64,000 nt of DNA from JBBSEX01 sp038239345 (GCA_038239345.1 JBBSEX010000007.1:124001-188000), one strand, 5' to 3'. Numbered from the stretch's first letter, positions 8,026-17,322 are shown. A program made the numbers and translations. The notes: generated by a model from the letters alone, not told the origin.

Positions 8026-8232
8026 GTGAGAGAAAAAGGTGTTGTGAAGTGGTTTAACGCCGCGAAGGGCTTTGGATTTATTCAAAGAGCCAACGGCGAG
8101 GATGTGTTCGTACATTTCTCAGCTATCCAGATGAATGGCTATCGTTCGCTGGAAGAAGGGGCGGAGGTAGAGTTCGAGGTGAAGCGAGGCCCCAAGGGCT
8201 TGCAGGCCGAGAATGTAAATCATCCCTTATAG
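8026..8232 (+). CDS. Cold-shock domain protein (CspA family)
   Basis: 68-residue single-strand nucleic-acid-binding OB fold; acts as an RNA chaperone. RNP1 (KGFGFIQ) and RNP2 (VFVHF) are both present, with the KWFNAAKG N-terminus and LEEGAEVEFEVKRGPKG end typical of CspA. GTG start with AGGAG 9 bases upstream. About 260 bases separate it from the divergent glycine-rich gene. A possible promoter is TTGCAG at 7881-7886, 17 bases, GACAAT at 7904-7909, which would leave a leader of about 110 bases. Long leaders regulate cspA in other bacteria, but temperature control here is inference. A hairpin terminator follows. Confidence 0.95.
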   Translation: MREKGVVKWFNAAKGFGFIQRANGEDVFVHFSAIQMNGYRSLEEGAEVEFEVKRGPKGLQAENVNHPL

Positions 8233-8256
8233 TTGCGGCAAAAACTTTGAAGAATC

Positions 8257-8284
8257 GGGCCGCCCCCAGTAGGACGGCCCTTCT
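8257..8284 (+). terminator. Terminator-like hairpin after the cold-shock gene
   Basis: GGGCCG (8257-8262) pairs with CGGCCC (8275-8280) across a 12-base loop and is followed by TTCT. It lies 24 bases after the cold-shock stop and ends 6 bases before a TATGAT hexamer that may serve the next gene. The U tract is short, so efficiency is uncertain. Confidence 0.6.
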
Positions 8285-8301
8285 CACGCTATGATTCTTC
8301 C

Positions 8302-9546
8302 ATGCGCAGCGCCGTCGAACAGATTCTTCGCTTCAATCGCGGTTTTGACCGGTATAGCCTCTCTCTAAAACTTGCTCGGCTGGAACTATCGGCCTTCAGC
8401 TTCTTCCGCGGCACCTATCATATTTTCTGTAGCGACATCCAGGATGGCCAGTTCCGAAAATGGCCCACCACCTCGGCATCGGGCCCGATAGTGGGCGATC
8501 TACACACTGAAAATTTCGGAACTTTTCGGGCCATCGACAATAAAATCGTATACGACATTAATGACTTCGATGAAACCACGACGTCACATTATGAGTATGA
8601 TCTCCGCAGGCTGGCGACTGGAGTTCTTCTGGCCGCGCACGATAATCAGCAACGCACGGGAGATGGTCTAAATGCCGCCGAAGCCTGCGTTCGTTCGTAT
8701 CTGCAGACATTGATTCGATTCGAAAAGGCAAAATCCCGCCAGGCCTTTCAAGAAACCAGCAGCCCGAAATTGGTGCAACGCTTACGCGGTACCGCGCAGG
8801 AAAAGAAACGCACGGCGATGTTGAAAGATATTGTCACGGAGAGCACGCCGGGCGCGTTCCGTTTTGTGGCCAGCGAAAAGCATCACGCGGTGCCCGATAA
8901 AGAGCGCCTGGCAATCGCCCGCGCAGTACCTAAATTTCTCCGGACGGTGCTTGCGCCTCAAAGATCCAACCCGAAGAAATATAAGTTGCTCGACGTCGCT
9001 TTTCGCATCGCCGGTTGCGGAAGTCTCGGCCGTCACCGTTATGCGCTTCTCTTCGGAAAGGGCCTCACGGATCCGGAAACGATCGAGACGCTTCGACTCA
9101 TCGAGTGGAAAGATTCCTTGGATTCCTGTCTCGATGTGAAGTCGCCTCACCAGAGTCCGGGCCGGGCGATTCACGTGTTCAAAGCGATGTGCAACTTCCA
9201 GTTGGATCCGAAGCGCTATCTCGGTTATGCGACAGTATCGGGGAAGCCGGTGCAGGCTCGGGAAATCGGAGCCAACGATGCGCGATTCGACCACAAGACT
9301 TTTCTTGCCATCGACAGTTTTCTTGCCGCAACCCAAGCCTTCGGCGAAATCACGGCTCGAGTGCACTTACTCGGAAATCTGAAAAAGCGAGGCCCACGCA
9401 TGCTTTTAACCGAATTAGCTAATAGCGAAGACCGGTTCGTACAGCGCATCCTGGCCTTCGCTGTAGCCTATACCGACCGGACCTTGGACGATTACGACGA
9501 GTTGAAACGGCGGGGCGCGGAAATTCGGAGAGCCTGGTCGGTATGA
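8302..9546 (+). CDS. DUF2252 family protein (kinase-like fold)
   Basis: 414 residues matching the DUF2252 pattern: FFRGTYHIFCSD near residue 35, GDLHTENFGTF near 72, and YDINDFDET near 93, followed by RRLATGVLLA. The H-x-E-N and D-F-D elements resemble the catalytic loop and DFG-like metal site of aminoglycoside-phosphotransferase/HipA-like kinases, so a small-molecule kinase role is possible; the substrate is unknown. No signal peptide. No Shine-Dalgarno, but TATGAT at 8290-8295 ends 6 bases before the ATG, consistent with a leaderless transcript. Its stop directly abuts the stop of the convergent VWA gene, leaving no intergenic base. Confidence 0.85.
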   Translation: MRSAVEQILRFNRGFDRYSLSLKLARLELSAFSFFRGTYHIFCSDIQDGQFRKWPTTSASGPIVGDLHTENFGTFRAIDNKIVYDINDFDETTTSHYEYDLRRLATGVLLAAHDNQQRTGDGLNAAEACVRSYLQTLIRFEKAKSRQAFQETSSPKLVQRLRGTAQEKKRTAMLKDIVTESTPGAFRFVASEKHHAVPDKERLAIARAVPKFLRTVLAPQRSNPKKYKLLDVAFRIAGCGSLGRHRYALLFGKGLTDPETIETLRLIEWKDSLDSCLDVKSPHQSPGRAIHVFKAMCNFQLDPKRYLGYATVSGKPVQAREIGANDARFDHKTFLAIDSFLAATQAFGEITARVHLLGNLKKRGPRMLLTELANSEDRFVQRILAFAVAYTDRTLDDYDELKRRGAEIRRAWSV

Positions 9547-11121
9547 TTATTTTACTTGCGCGGGAATGGTTACCGACCCCATCGCGCCACTCGAATGGTC
9601 CACCACCAGAGCTCGAATGCGCAGGACCTCTGGTTGAATTTGAACCGACTTATAGATGAGTATTCCCTCTGTCATCATCTTGTTGTAGCCTGCTTGGTCG
9701 ACATTGATTTGTATGTCGTCGGAGCTGCCACCCCGCAGCTTGCCCTCAGCGCTCAACTGCGCGACGATCACGCCTACCGACCCCACGAAGCGATCGCCTT
9801 TACGGTCGATGTTGACGCCGCGCGGCTCAACTACCATCACCAGTTGTGGCTTTGCCGCGGTATGATCGAACCGGACCAACAGCGGAATGGCGGTCGCATC
9901 CAAAGGGCTGATAATCCCCTGCCCTACTTCCCGTTTCTCCTTTCCGTCAGACTGCGGTTCGTCCGGTAGTGCGAAGTATCCTTTTCTGTATCGCAATTCC
10001 GCGCCCTTGCGTTCCACCTTGACCTTGATTTCGCGGAATCTTCCATCGAGTTTGGCGATGTCGGGATAATAGCCGATCGTGTAGGACACCTCTGCATCGT
10101 TGACAGCTTCACGAACTGCGCGGCTGATATCGTTCGTGTTGTAGAACGCTTTTCCCCCAGTCCGCTCAGCGAGGATTTGCATCGTGTCCAGACCCGCCAG
10201 AAAGAAGTCCGACGATCCGCTATTGGTTCGAGCCTGCCGCGCGGTCGTCCGGCTGGAAGCAGCTATCATTTTATTCGACGTTAACCCGCGAGCGTCAACG
10301 GGATAAATTGCGATATTGGCCTCATTGATCACCCGCGTCGCCCGGGCTATTTCGGAGCTATAATTTCCTTGCGCTCGAGTAGTATCAAGGTTCATTGTCT
10401 GCGGTCCAATCGAGAACGGGAATCCACTTGTGATCCAGACGACGTTCTTGCGCCCCGGTAAATATCCCACGTGATGAGCTAACGATTCGAGTGCCCCAAG
10501 GGTGACCTCGATCCGCCGATTGATGTATAAATCGGCGATTTTACCGGAAGCCTCATCCAGGAATTTATCCAGATCGCTATTCCCCGTGTTGGAGGGATCT
10601 GGTTCAGAGGCGTCCACTTCTGTTGCCACCCGGACGTGTTTCGCAAGCTTGCGGATAAGGTCTTTCGGGTCGTCGGTGAAATCTTGCAGAACACGAAGGT
10701 CCGACCCCAAGCTGTACAGCGCGATGCGATCCCGCGGCCCCATTTGCTTGAGAAAGCTCACCACTTGGTCTCGGGCGTGAGCCTGATCGGCCATTTGCGT
10801 ATTCAGCGCATCGAACAGAATAACCGTGACGCCAGTTGGGGTCTCTGTCCGATGCTCGGTACGATTCGAATAAATGTCGGTTGGCAGCGGAACCGACGCA
10901 CGCGCAGCTTCCTTGCTTGAGACCTTGGCGAACGTCGCGATCTTCTGTTCGGAACCGTGATCGAGAATGGTGAAATCATCTTTCTTCAAGTCATCGATCG
11001 GTCCATTCTTATTGCGGACCACGACATTCACTTCCACCAAACGGGTGTTGACTCGCACGGTCGGCTCGACGGCCGGTATTTGCGCGAACATGGATAGAAT
11101 CGCGAGAGTACTGAGGATCAT
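9547..11121 (-). CDS. Secreted VWFA-related domain protein (acidobacterial type)
   Basis: 524 residues, beginning with a short hydrophobic signal (MILSTLAILSMFAQ). The N-terminal module VRVNTRLVEVNVVVRNKNGPIDDLKKDDF is the hallmark start of the VWFA-related proteins abundant in Acidobacteria, and is followed by a von Willebrand A domain (about residues 95-330). The metal site is unusual: where a canonical MIDAS has DxSxS the sequence reads FDALNTQ, so metal-dependent ligand binding may be lost or altered. The C-terminal third (SYTIGYYPD, RYRKGYFALPD) is typical of the family. The start codon overlaps the stop of the upstream aldo/keto reductase by 4 bases, so the two are co-transcribed, though a functional link is not obvious. 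Confidence 0.88.
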   Translation of the reverse strand: MILSTLAILSMFAQIPAVEPTVRVNTRLVEVNVVVRNKNGPIDDLKKDDFTILDHGSEQKIATFAKVSSKEAARASVPLPTDIYSNRTEHRTETPTGVTVILFDALNTQMADQAHARDQVVSFLKQMGPRDRIALYSLGSDLRVLQDFTDDPKDLIRKLAKHVRVATEVDASEPDPSNTGNSDLDKFLDEASGKIADLYINRRIEVTLGALESLAHHVGYLPGRKNVVWITSGFPFSIGPQTMNLDTTRAQGNYSSEIARATRVINEANIAIYPVDARGLTSNKMIAASSRTTARQARTNSGSSDFFLAGLDTMQILAERTGGKAFYNTNDISRAVREAVNDAEVSYTIGYYPDIAKLDGRFREIKVKVERKGAELRYRKGYFALPDEPQSDGKEKREVGQGIISPLDATAIPLLVRFDHTAAKPQLVMVVEPRGVNIDRKGDRFVGSVGVIVAQLSAEGKLRGGSSDDIQINVDQAGYNKMMTEGILIYKSVQIQPEVLRIRALVVDHSSGAMGSVTIPAQVK

Positions 11122-12086
11122 CGGTTATATTTTGGGGCGACGCCGCGCAGCTTCGTCCACAAGCGGTCGCAGGCTTCAGTCGTCCCGGCATCCAGTGCAC
11201 CTTCGGAAAGCGAATCCAGATTTTCTTCCAACTGCTCAAGCTTCGACGCACCCAAGATGACGCAGTCGGCCTCGGTGTGATGCAATACCCAGTTCAGCGC
11301 CAGGCTTACCATGGAGCGCTTGGCCTTCTCGGCGATTCCGCGTAGTTCATCGACGGCATCGAACACCGCGTCGTTCCAATAACGATCCAAATACATTTTG
11401 TTATTGTCAAAGCGAGTCCCGCTGATTGGCGCCTCGCGCTTCTGCTTTCCCGTTAGCAATCCGCCGGCGAGGGGATTGTAGCAGATGGTAGACAATCCGA
11501 ACTCCTTTACAAAAGGAAGAAATTCCGGTTCAATTCCCCGGGCGATTAAATTATACATAGGCTGGGTGATATATGGCGGCTTCCAACGGTTCTTTTGCGA
11601 TATATAGAACATCTGGCAGGCTTGCCACGCGCTGTAGTTCGAGATAGCCGGATAGCGAACCTTGCCTGAGCGCACCAGCTCGTCCGTTGCCGCAAGGCTA
11701 TCTTCAATAGGTACCGTGTAATCCGGCCAATGCAAGTAACAAATGTCTAGGTAGTCGGTGCCCAGGCGACGTAAGCTATCGTCCACCGATCGCAGCATCG
11801 ACGCCTTCGAAAGGCCCTCCAAACCGTCGCTCATGTGGCCGCGAACTTTGCTTGCGAGCACAAAGTTGTGTCTACGTCCGGCCAGCGCCTTGCCGGTGAT
11901 CGTCTCCGCCGCGCCATCGTTATATACATTGGCGGTATCGATAAAGTTCACCCCGCGATCGACGAGACGATTCACCATCCCCAGCGCCGCCTCCTCGCTG
12001 GTTTGTTCGCCAAAAGTCATGGTCCCAAAACAGGCCCGTGAAACCGTCAGATCCGTGTTCTTCAGCGTAATCTTCTGCATCGTCAT
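11118..12086 (-). CDS. Aldo/keto reductase
   Basis: NAD(P)H-dependent (alpha/beta)8 oxidoreductase of about 322 residues. The catalytic tetrad is visible: Asp and Tyr in FIDTANVYN, Lys in LASKVRG, His in CYLHWPD. The C-terminal VILGASKLEQLEENL is the phosphate-binding segment for the cofactor. Similar to YhdN/Tas-like members acting on small aldehydes or sugars; substrate unknown. Two start codons (12086 and the ATG at 12080) are possible with little to choose. It heads the two-gene operon with the VWA protein and is divergent from larB with 38 bases between. Confidence 0.92.
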   Translation of the reverse strand: MTMQKITLKNTDLTVSRACFGTMTFGEQTSEEAALGMVNRLVDRGVNFIDTANVYNDGAAETITGKALAGRRHNFVLASKVRGHMSDGLEGLSKASMLRSVDDSLRRLGTDYLDICYLHWPDYTVPIEDSLAATDELVRSGKVRYPAISNYSAWQACQMFYISQKNRWKPPYITQPMYNLIARGIEPEFLPFVKEFGLSTICYNPLAGGLLTGKQKREAPISGTRFDNNKMYLDRYWNDAVFDAVDELRGIAEKAKRSMVSLALNWVLHHTEADCVILGASKLEQLEENLDSLSEGALDAGTTEACDRLWTKLRGVAPKYNR

Positions 12087-12124
12087 TCCAGTGTACGGCT
12101 GAATGGCTGCTATCCTCGAACTGC

Positions 12125-12871
12125 ATGGACCAGGATCATCTGCGGAGTCTGCTGGAGAATGTTCGCGGTGGAACGGTGAATGTCGATTCGGCCTTGGAAC
12201 GGCTGCGCGATCTGCCGTATGAAGATTTGGGATTCGCTAAATTGGACCACCACCGCGAACTACGGCAAGGCATGGCCGAGGTGGTTTTCGGGAAGGGCAA
12301 GACGGGCGACCAAGTCTGCGAAATCGCCAAACACTTACTGGATCGCTCCAGGAATTTATTGATCACACGGGCGGAACCGCAAACGGCGCTGCGCCTGATT
12401 CAAATGTTCCCCGAAGCCGAGCATTTCCCCGCTTCCGGCGCAGTAAGGGTTTGGAGAGATAAGACGATTCGCGGCAAAGGGCGGATCGCGATCGTTTCGG
12501 CCGGCACCAGCGATTTATACTGCGCCGAGGAGGCACGCGTCACCGCCGAGACGATGGGGAACGATATCGATTTCATTCAGGATGTCGGGGTGGCAGGTAT
12601 TCATCGCTTAATGCACAATCGGGAACGCCTGACGGCTGCGCGAGTGATCGTGGTCTGCGCTGGAATGGAGGGCGCCCTGCCCAGTGTCGTCGGCGGCCTG
12701 GTCGCATGCCCGGTGATCGCAGTGCCCACCAGCGTCGGCTATGGCGCAAGCTTCAACGGTCTGGCGGCTCTACTGGGGATGCTCAACAGCTGCGCCAGCA
12801 ACGTCACTGTCGTGAATATCGACAACGGATTCGGCGCCGGTTATGTCGCCAGCCTGATTAATCGCGTTTAG
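12125..12871 (+). CDS. larB: LarB, pyridinium-3,5-bisthiocarboxylate nickel-pincer cofactor biosynthesis enzyme
   Basis: LarB carboxylates nicotinic acid adenine dinucleotide and releases AMP, the first step toward the nickel-pincer cofactor of lactate racemase and related isomerases. 248 residues: N-terminal helical segment, then a PurE-like AIR-carboxylase fold starting GRIAIVSAGTSDLYCAEEA, with VVCAGMEGALPSVVGGL (Cys178) and MLNSCASNVTVVNIDNGFGAG (Cys223; from memory this corresponds to the essential cysteine of the Lactobacillus enzyme). larC, larE and a LarA-type racemase are absent from the window, so they must be elsewhere if the pathway runs. No Shine-Dalgarno; TATCCT at 12111-12116 sits 8 bases before the ATG. 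The 3' end overlaps the convergent peptidase gene by 14 bases. Confidence 0.9.
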   Translation: MDQDHLRSLLENVRGGTVNVDSALERLRDLPYEDLGFAKLDHHRELRQGMAEVVFGKGKTGDQVCEIAKHLLDRSRNLLITRAEPQTALRLIQMFPEAEHFPASGAVRVWRDKTIRGKGRIAIVSAGTSDLYCAEEARVTAETMGNDIDFIQDVGVAGIHRLMHNRERLTAARVIVVCAGMEGALPSVVGGLVACPVIAVPTSVGYGASFNGLAALLGMLNSCASNVTVVNIDNGFGAGYVASLINRV

Positions 12872-14249
12872 CCGCTGCAATCGCTTTCACGAGTTCATAG
12901 AAGAACGCTCGCCCTTCATACAATGCAGTCGCGGCAATTCGTTCGTCTCTGCCGTGGGCCCGCACATCGTCATAATCGTCAGCAATCCCTGAAACCCCAT
13001 AAGACGGAATACCTACCCGGCGCAGAAATTTGCCATCGGTGCCGCCGGCCGACATGACCGGCACCACGGGAACTCCCGGCCAAATCTTCTCAGTGGCCGT
13101 CTTGACCGCCTCGATCACATCGGTGCGCAAGGCTGAAGGCGGACTCACCGCACGGTTCAACGCTCCTCGCGGCGTGATGGTTATCTGGGGATCGTTCAGT
13201 ACGGTTTGTAAAGTCGCGACAACGCTCTCGGGGGTTTGTGACGGCATAATCCGGCAATTGATCGTGGCCTTCGCACTCTGTGGCAAAGCGTTCTCGGCAT
13301 GCCCGCCCTGCAGCATTGTGGCGACACAAGTTGTCCGCAATAATGAATTCCAATCAGGCGACTTCGACAATGCGGCGGCAGCTGAAACATCCGGCGGATT
13401 GCTGCTTACCAAGCGATTCATGATCGCCGCCGTCTCCGCCGTTTCGCGCACCGCCAGCGCCTCAAAGTAAGCGCGGATACCGGCATCGATCATCACGGGA
13501 AAATCAAATTTCGCCAAGCGCGCCAGCCCGTCCGCCAGTCGATAAATTGCGTTGTCTTTCTCAGGAATTGAGCTATGGCCGCCTTTATTTTTTACTTCCA
13601 GATCAAATGTAAGAAATCCTTTCTCGCTGTATTGCAGCTCATTCAGGAGTTTTTTACCCTGCTTGGTTTCCAGATTTCCACCATCGGGATTCAAACAATA
13701 CTCGGCGTCGATTAGGTCCATCCGGTTATGCAGGAGCCAATCGATGCCGTTCTCATCGCCACTTTCTTCGTCGGCCGTCAAGGCGACGATGATGTCGCGG
13801 TCGGGTTGAAACCCTTCCTTCTTCCAGCGGATCAAGCTGGCGACCAGGATCGCGTCGCCGCACTTAATATCCATTGTTCCGCGTCCATAGAAGTAGCCAT
13901 CCTTTTCCACGAACGAAAACGGGTCTGTCGTCCAGTCTTCTTTACGCGCTTCCACCACATCCAGATGCCCAATCAGCAGGATCGGTTTGTGTGCGCCCGT
14001 GCCGTGATAACGCACGACGAGATTCGCGCGCTCTGGCCGTGGGCCGACAATCTGCATGTCGGCGCTGGGAATGCCCGCTGCCCGGAGCCGCGCGGCCATC
14101 GCATCGGCGGCCTTCCCGGTGCTGCCGGTGGAATGCGTGGTGTCGATCTCAATCAGTTCCTTGAGAAGGCCGCGCACCAAAATGTCGTTAGCATCGGGTT
14201 GCCCGAAGACAAAGGTCGTGAAAAATATTACGGATAGCGGGAGTCGCAC
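12858..14249 (-). CDS. Secreted M20-family zinc metallopeptidase
   Basis: Two-zinc exopeptidase/amidohydrolase of the ArgE/CPG2 type, about 463 residues. Metal ligands and catalytic residues are in place: GHLDVV (His, Asp), TMDIKCGD (bridging Asp), ADEESGDE (catalytic Glu and ligand Glu), NPDGG (Asp) and VRAHGRDERI (His). The lid domain starts around KGGHSSIPEKDNA. The GTG at 14249 is preferred because AGGG lies 9 bases upstream and it gives a compact signal peptide, MRLPLSVIFFTTFVFGQ; a GTG at 14276 in the same frame is possible. Export points to scavenging of peptides or acylated amino acids in the periplasm. Confidence 0.9.
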   Translation of the reverse strand: MRLPLSVIFFTTFVFGQPDANDILVRGLLKELIEIDTTHSTGSTGKAADAMAARLRAAGIPSADMQIVGPRPERANLVVRYHGTGAHKPILLIGHLDVVEARKEDWTTDPFSFVEKDGYFYGRGTMDIKCGDAILVASLIRWKKEGFQPDRDIIVALTADEESGDENGIDWLLHNRMDLIDAEYCLNPDGGNLETKQGKKLLNELQYSEKGFLTFDLEVKNKGGHSSIPEKDNAIYRLADGLARLAKFDFPVMIDAGIRAYFEALAVRETAETAAIMNRLVSSNPPDVSAAAALSKSPDWNSLLRTTCVATMLQGGHAENALPQSAKATINCRIMPSQTPESVVATLQTVLNDPQITITPRGALNRAVSPPSALRTDVIEAVKTATEKIWPGVPVVPVMSAGGTDGKFLRRVGIPSYGVSGIADDYDDVRAHGRDERIAATALYEGRAFFYELVKAIAAAKRD

Positions 14250-14377
14250 TTCTAGCACCCTAACATATGAGTCCACTCAGTTGGCCCGGCGGAACACAGT
14301 GAAATCCCCGACGGGAATGCAGTGGGGGCCCTATAGTACTTCCGACGGTGTAGTTTATACTTATCTGGTCAGGCCCC

Positions 14378-15937
14378 ATGAAACAGCGATTCGCCACCTT
14401 CATTTTCACGGTTCATCTCGCCACAGCAGGACAATTCACCTACGGCCCCTTCGGCTCGAAAGAGATGAAGGTGACCATCCAGGTCCTCAAAGCTCCAGAA
14501 ATTTACCTTGGCGCCAAGAACGTGCGCGTGCTCTTCGGTTCAGCCGGCAAGGATGTGAACGAAGGGGAACGAGCGCAGGTGGGTGAGAGGGTTCGCCTGG
14601 CCGTGGAGCAGCAATTTGCAACCGACTTCGACATCGCTTCCGAGCCGCCAGATTGCCGGATCGTGATGCGGATCACCGAATACACGCCGCCACAGGTGAA
14701 TATCTTCAATGTGAGCGAGAAGCATCGATTCAAAATCGGTGAGCGCGTCGTGGAAGCGAAGACGCTCAGCAATAACGGCACCACCGAAGAGGTTTATCAG
14801 GATCGAGTCGTGCTGGTTCAATACTGGCAAGGAACCGGAACGCTGAAGCTGGATGTCGAGGTGTACAATGCCGGTGGTACGCTGATCGATAGTTTTTCGC
14901 CCGCCGCCACTTCCTCTGAAAAAATCACAGTGGCAATCGCCGGTGAGTCGCAACTGGCCGGTCGAATTCTGCCTACCCGGGAAGATGTACTGGAATCGTT
15001 GGTGGCCCAGGCCGCTAAAGTTTTCGGATCGCGATATTTAAAAGTCAGGCGTGACGAAACGTTTCAGCTGGCGGTAGAAGATGAACTGCGGCCCGGCAAC
15101 GTTCGCGCTATCGCCGGAGATTGGCCGGAAGCGCTTCGCCTATGGGAAGCCGCTCGGATCAAGAAAAAGCAGAACGAAGGCGATCGTCTGTTCAACATGG
15201 GTGTGGCGAACGAAGTATTGGCCTACAAGGCTTACTCGGCAGGCAAGCTGGAAGAAAGCGACCCACTCTTCAAGCTGTCCATCGCGCTCTACAGCGACGC
15301 GGAAAGAGCTGATCCGAAGGATCATCATATGGTGGAAGGAAAACTCCGAGTGACTGCCGCTAGGAACGGCATCGATCAATCGCTGAAGCAGTACACAGAG
15401 CAACGCGAGAAACTTCGGCTGGCGGACGCCGATAGAGCCAGGCAGGAAGTGGAGGCGAAGGCTCAGGCGGAAACTGTCGCAAAAGCCGTTGCTTTCGTCC
15501 GCGAAGATACCTCGGATGAAGCGAATTTCCGTAAGCTGATCGCTATTGAACTGCGACGCAGCGCGGCAACCCTCAGCGCGGAAGACCATACCAGACTGGA
15601 GCAGATGGGCGTGCCGTATCATTTGCTCCCGCTGGAAATCAAACGAGTCATTGGACAGGAAATAATCAAGCGTGACGAACATCGATCTAACCTGGAAAAG
15701 TATAGATCTCTGTTCGGTACATTGGCCGAAGACAACAAGATAACCAAGGAAGAACGTGAGCAATTAGCATCGGCGAGCCGGAACCTCAACCTGGCGCCGG
15801 ATGAAGTGAAGACCATCGAGGCGCAATATCGCTTCACGGAAGACTGGGCGAAGCCGAAGACCGTGCCCGCCAAGGTACGCCCGCATAAGCTTGCGCCGAC
15901 GACGGAAAAATCGGTTTCGAAAGATGGAAAGCCCTAA
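14378..15937 (+). CDS. Secreted protein of unknown function with TPR-like and coiled-coil regions
   Basis: 519 residues not matched to a named family. A hydrophobic N-terminus (MKQRFATFIFTVHLATAGQ) suggests export. Residues about 30-215 look like a beta-rich domain similar to lipoproteins that bind outer-membrane or cell-wall partners (CRIVMRITEYTPPQVN, YNAGGTLIDSFSPAA). Residues about 235-345 are helical and TPR-like: AIAGDWPEALRLWEAA, FNMGVANEVLAYKAYSAG, LFKLSIALYSDAERADP. A highly charged coiled coil follows (about 350-400, EKLRLADADRARQEVEAK) and a helical domain to the end. A TATACT at 14356-14361 could be its -10. The stop overlaps the convergent amine oxidase by 4 bases. Confidence 0.65.
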   Translation: MKQRFATFIFTVHLATAGQFTYGPFGSKEMKVTIQVLKAPEIYLGAKNVRVLFGSAGKDVNEGERAQVGERVRLAVEQQFATDFDIASEPPDCRIVMRITEYTPPQVNIFNVSEKHRFKIGERVVEAKTLSNNGTTEEVYQDRVVLVQYWQGTGTLKLDVEVYNAGGTLIDSFSPAATSSEKITVAIAGESQLAGRILPTREDVLESLVAQAAKVFGSRYLKVRRDETFQLAVEDELRPGNVRAIAGDWPEALRLWEAARIKKKQNEGDRLFNMGVANEVLAYKAYSAGKLEESDPLFKLSIALYSDAERADPKDHHMVEGKLRVTAARNGIDQSLKQYTEQREKLRLADADRARQEVEAKAQAETVAKAVAFVREDTSDEANFRKLIAIELRRSAATLSAEDHTRLEQMGVPYHLLPLEIKRVIGQEIIKRDEHRSNLEKYRSLFGTLAEDNKITKEEREQLASASRNLNLAPDEVKTIEAQYRFTEDWAKPKTVPAKVRPHKLAPTTEKSVSKDGKP

Positions 15938-17208
15938 GCCAACATCTGTTGAACCGCACGCTTCGCGCTGGTGATGGCGGCGTGAACGGTGCCCCAATGT
16001 CCTTCCGTATCGGTAGCCTCGCCGGCGAAGAACACCGTATCCTCGACGGGTATCGTCATTAAATCCGGCGCGTCGATTGCGTCTACGGGGACGTAGCTGT
16101 ATGCTCCACGGGCGAATGGATCGGCGGTCCAGTCATGAAAATGCCAGGACACCAATTCATGGGCGACCTGCGCGGCCGTCATTTGAAAAACCTGAGCGAG
16201 CTCCGCTATCGCGCGGCCCGCTAAATCATCGGTGCCGGTAGTGCATCCAGATCGCGCGGTCCACGCCGTCAGCACTGGCGTGCGAAGCGGCATTTGGGTC
16301 CACCAGATTCCAAAACACTCGCCATCGGTGTGAAGGAATCCGAGATTTTCCATGCCCTTTCGCGATTCCCAAAATCGCCTCCGAAACCGGAGGACCAATC
16401 TGACGACGGATCCCATCGCCATTCGATTCGCGGCCTCCAGCGGTGGCACCCGTGGTGTGAAGCTAATTGAACCAGATTGCAGGACACCCAGCGGGACCGT
16501 GATCAGGCATTGGCGCGCGTTCGCCGGCGGGAGTTCCACACCAGATCCATGGCGCGCATGGACAATGACTCCGCCGCGCTGCCAGTGAACCGCGGTGGCA
16601 ATATGGTTTAGGTAAACACGATCGCGAGCATTTGGAATGGCCGCGTACACCGAACGAACGAGGCCATCGTAGCCGCCGGATGGACGCAGAATTCTATCGC
16701 CGCCAATTTTGTTTTCCGCTTCGGCTTGCTTGCGCAGCGCGTGAACGCTAATGCGATTCGCATCCGCCGCGTTAAAGCCTTCCACGAAGCCTGTAGCCAT
16801 CTGCTTGACCTCGTCGGTTGGTTCGACACCCGCTATAAGAGCAGCCCAGGTCATGTCCGGACCCTTCTCCGGCAGACTATCGATCAGCCTGGTGACCTGT
16901 TCCATCGCGCCATCGACTTCGACGATGGCACGATTGCGAACGGACACTTGGTCGCCCGATCCTTCGAACGTAGCGATGCCGGCTCGATCCAGTTCGGCGA
17001 TCAGATTCGGATGGCACCCATGTACAAATTCTGCGCCGAGTTCAATGGGAGTGCTGCACTGCGGGTCATGTACCGTATGGATGCGCCCACCGATACGATC
17101 GCGCGCTTCGATCACAACAACATCGCGCCCCGTGGCGCTCAACTCGCGCGCGGCGATCAGCCCGGCAATGCCCGCTCCGATAATGACGATGTCGTGCTGA
17201 TTTTCCAT
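15934..17208 (-). CDS. FAD-dependent amine oxidase family protein
   Basis: 424 residues of the flavin amine oxidase superfamily. The N-terminal dinucleotide motif is IVIIGAGIAGLIAARELSATG with the acidic end VVVIEARDRIGGRIHT, the GG-doublet typical of monoamine/polyamine oxidases. The C-terminal FAD motif is DTVFFAGEATDTEGHWGTVHAA. The substrate domain has ELGAEFVHG and GVLQSGSISFTPRVPPL. Oxidises a primary or secondary amine, or acts like a polyamine oxidase; substrate unproven. No signal peptide. Divergent from the MFS transporter with a 114-base gap, which could hint at a shared compound. Confidence 0.88.
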   Translation of the reverse strand: MENQHDIVIIGAGIAGLIAARELSATGRDVVVIEARDRIGGRIHTVHDPQCSTPIELGAEFVHGCHPNLIAELDRAGIATFEGSGDQVSVRNRAIVEVDGAMEQVTRLIDSLPEKGPDMTWAALIAGVEPTDEVKQMATGFVEGFNAADANRISVHALRKQAEAENKIGGDRILRPSGGYDGLVRSVYAAIPNARDRVYLNHIATAVHWQRGGVIVHARHGSGVELPPANARQCLITVPLGVLQSGSISFTPRVPPLEAANRMAMGSVVRLVLRFRRRFWESRKGMENLGFLHTDGECFGIWWTQMPLRTPVLTAWTARSGCTTGTDDLAGRAIAELAQVFQMTAAQVAHELVSWHFHDWTADPFARGAYSYVPVDAIDAPDLMTIPVEDTVFFAGEATDTEGHWGTVHAAITSAKRAVQQMLA

Positions 17209-17322
17209 TGCGCTCTAAGAATAGCCGACCAAGGGCCGTCTCCGATAATTTTGCGGCCACTTCGATTTGGTTCCGCGGCCGCGAAACTAGTGCCGACAGA
17301 GTGCCCGGTACAATAGAATTAC

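Noticed and set aside
8782..9366. 194-residue minus-strand ORF
   Set aside because: Antisense to the DUF2252 gene; composition is that of a mirror frame.
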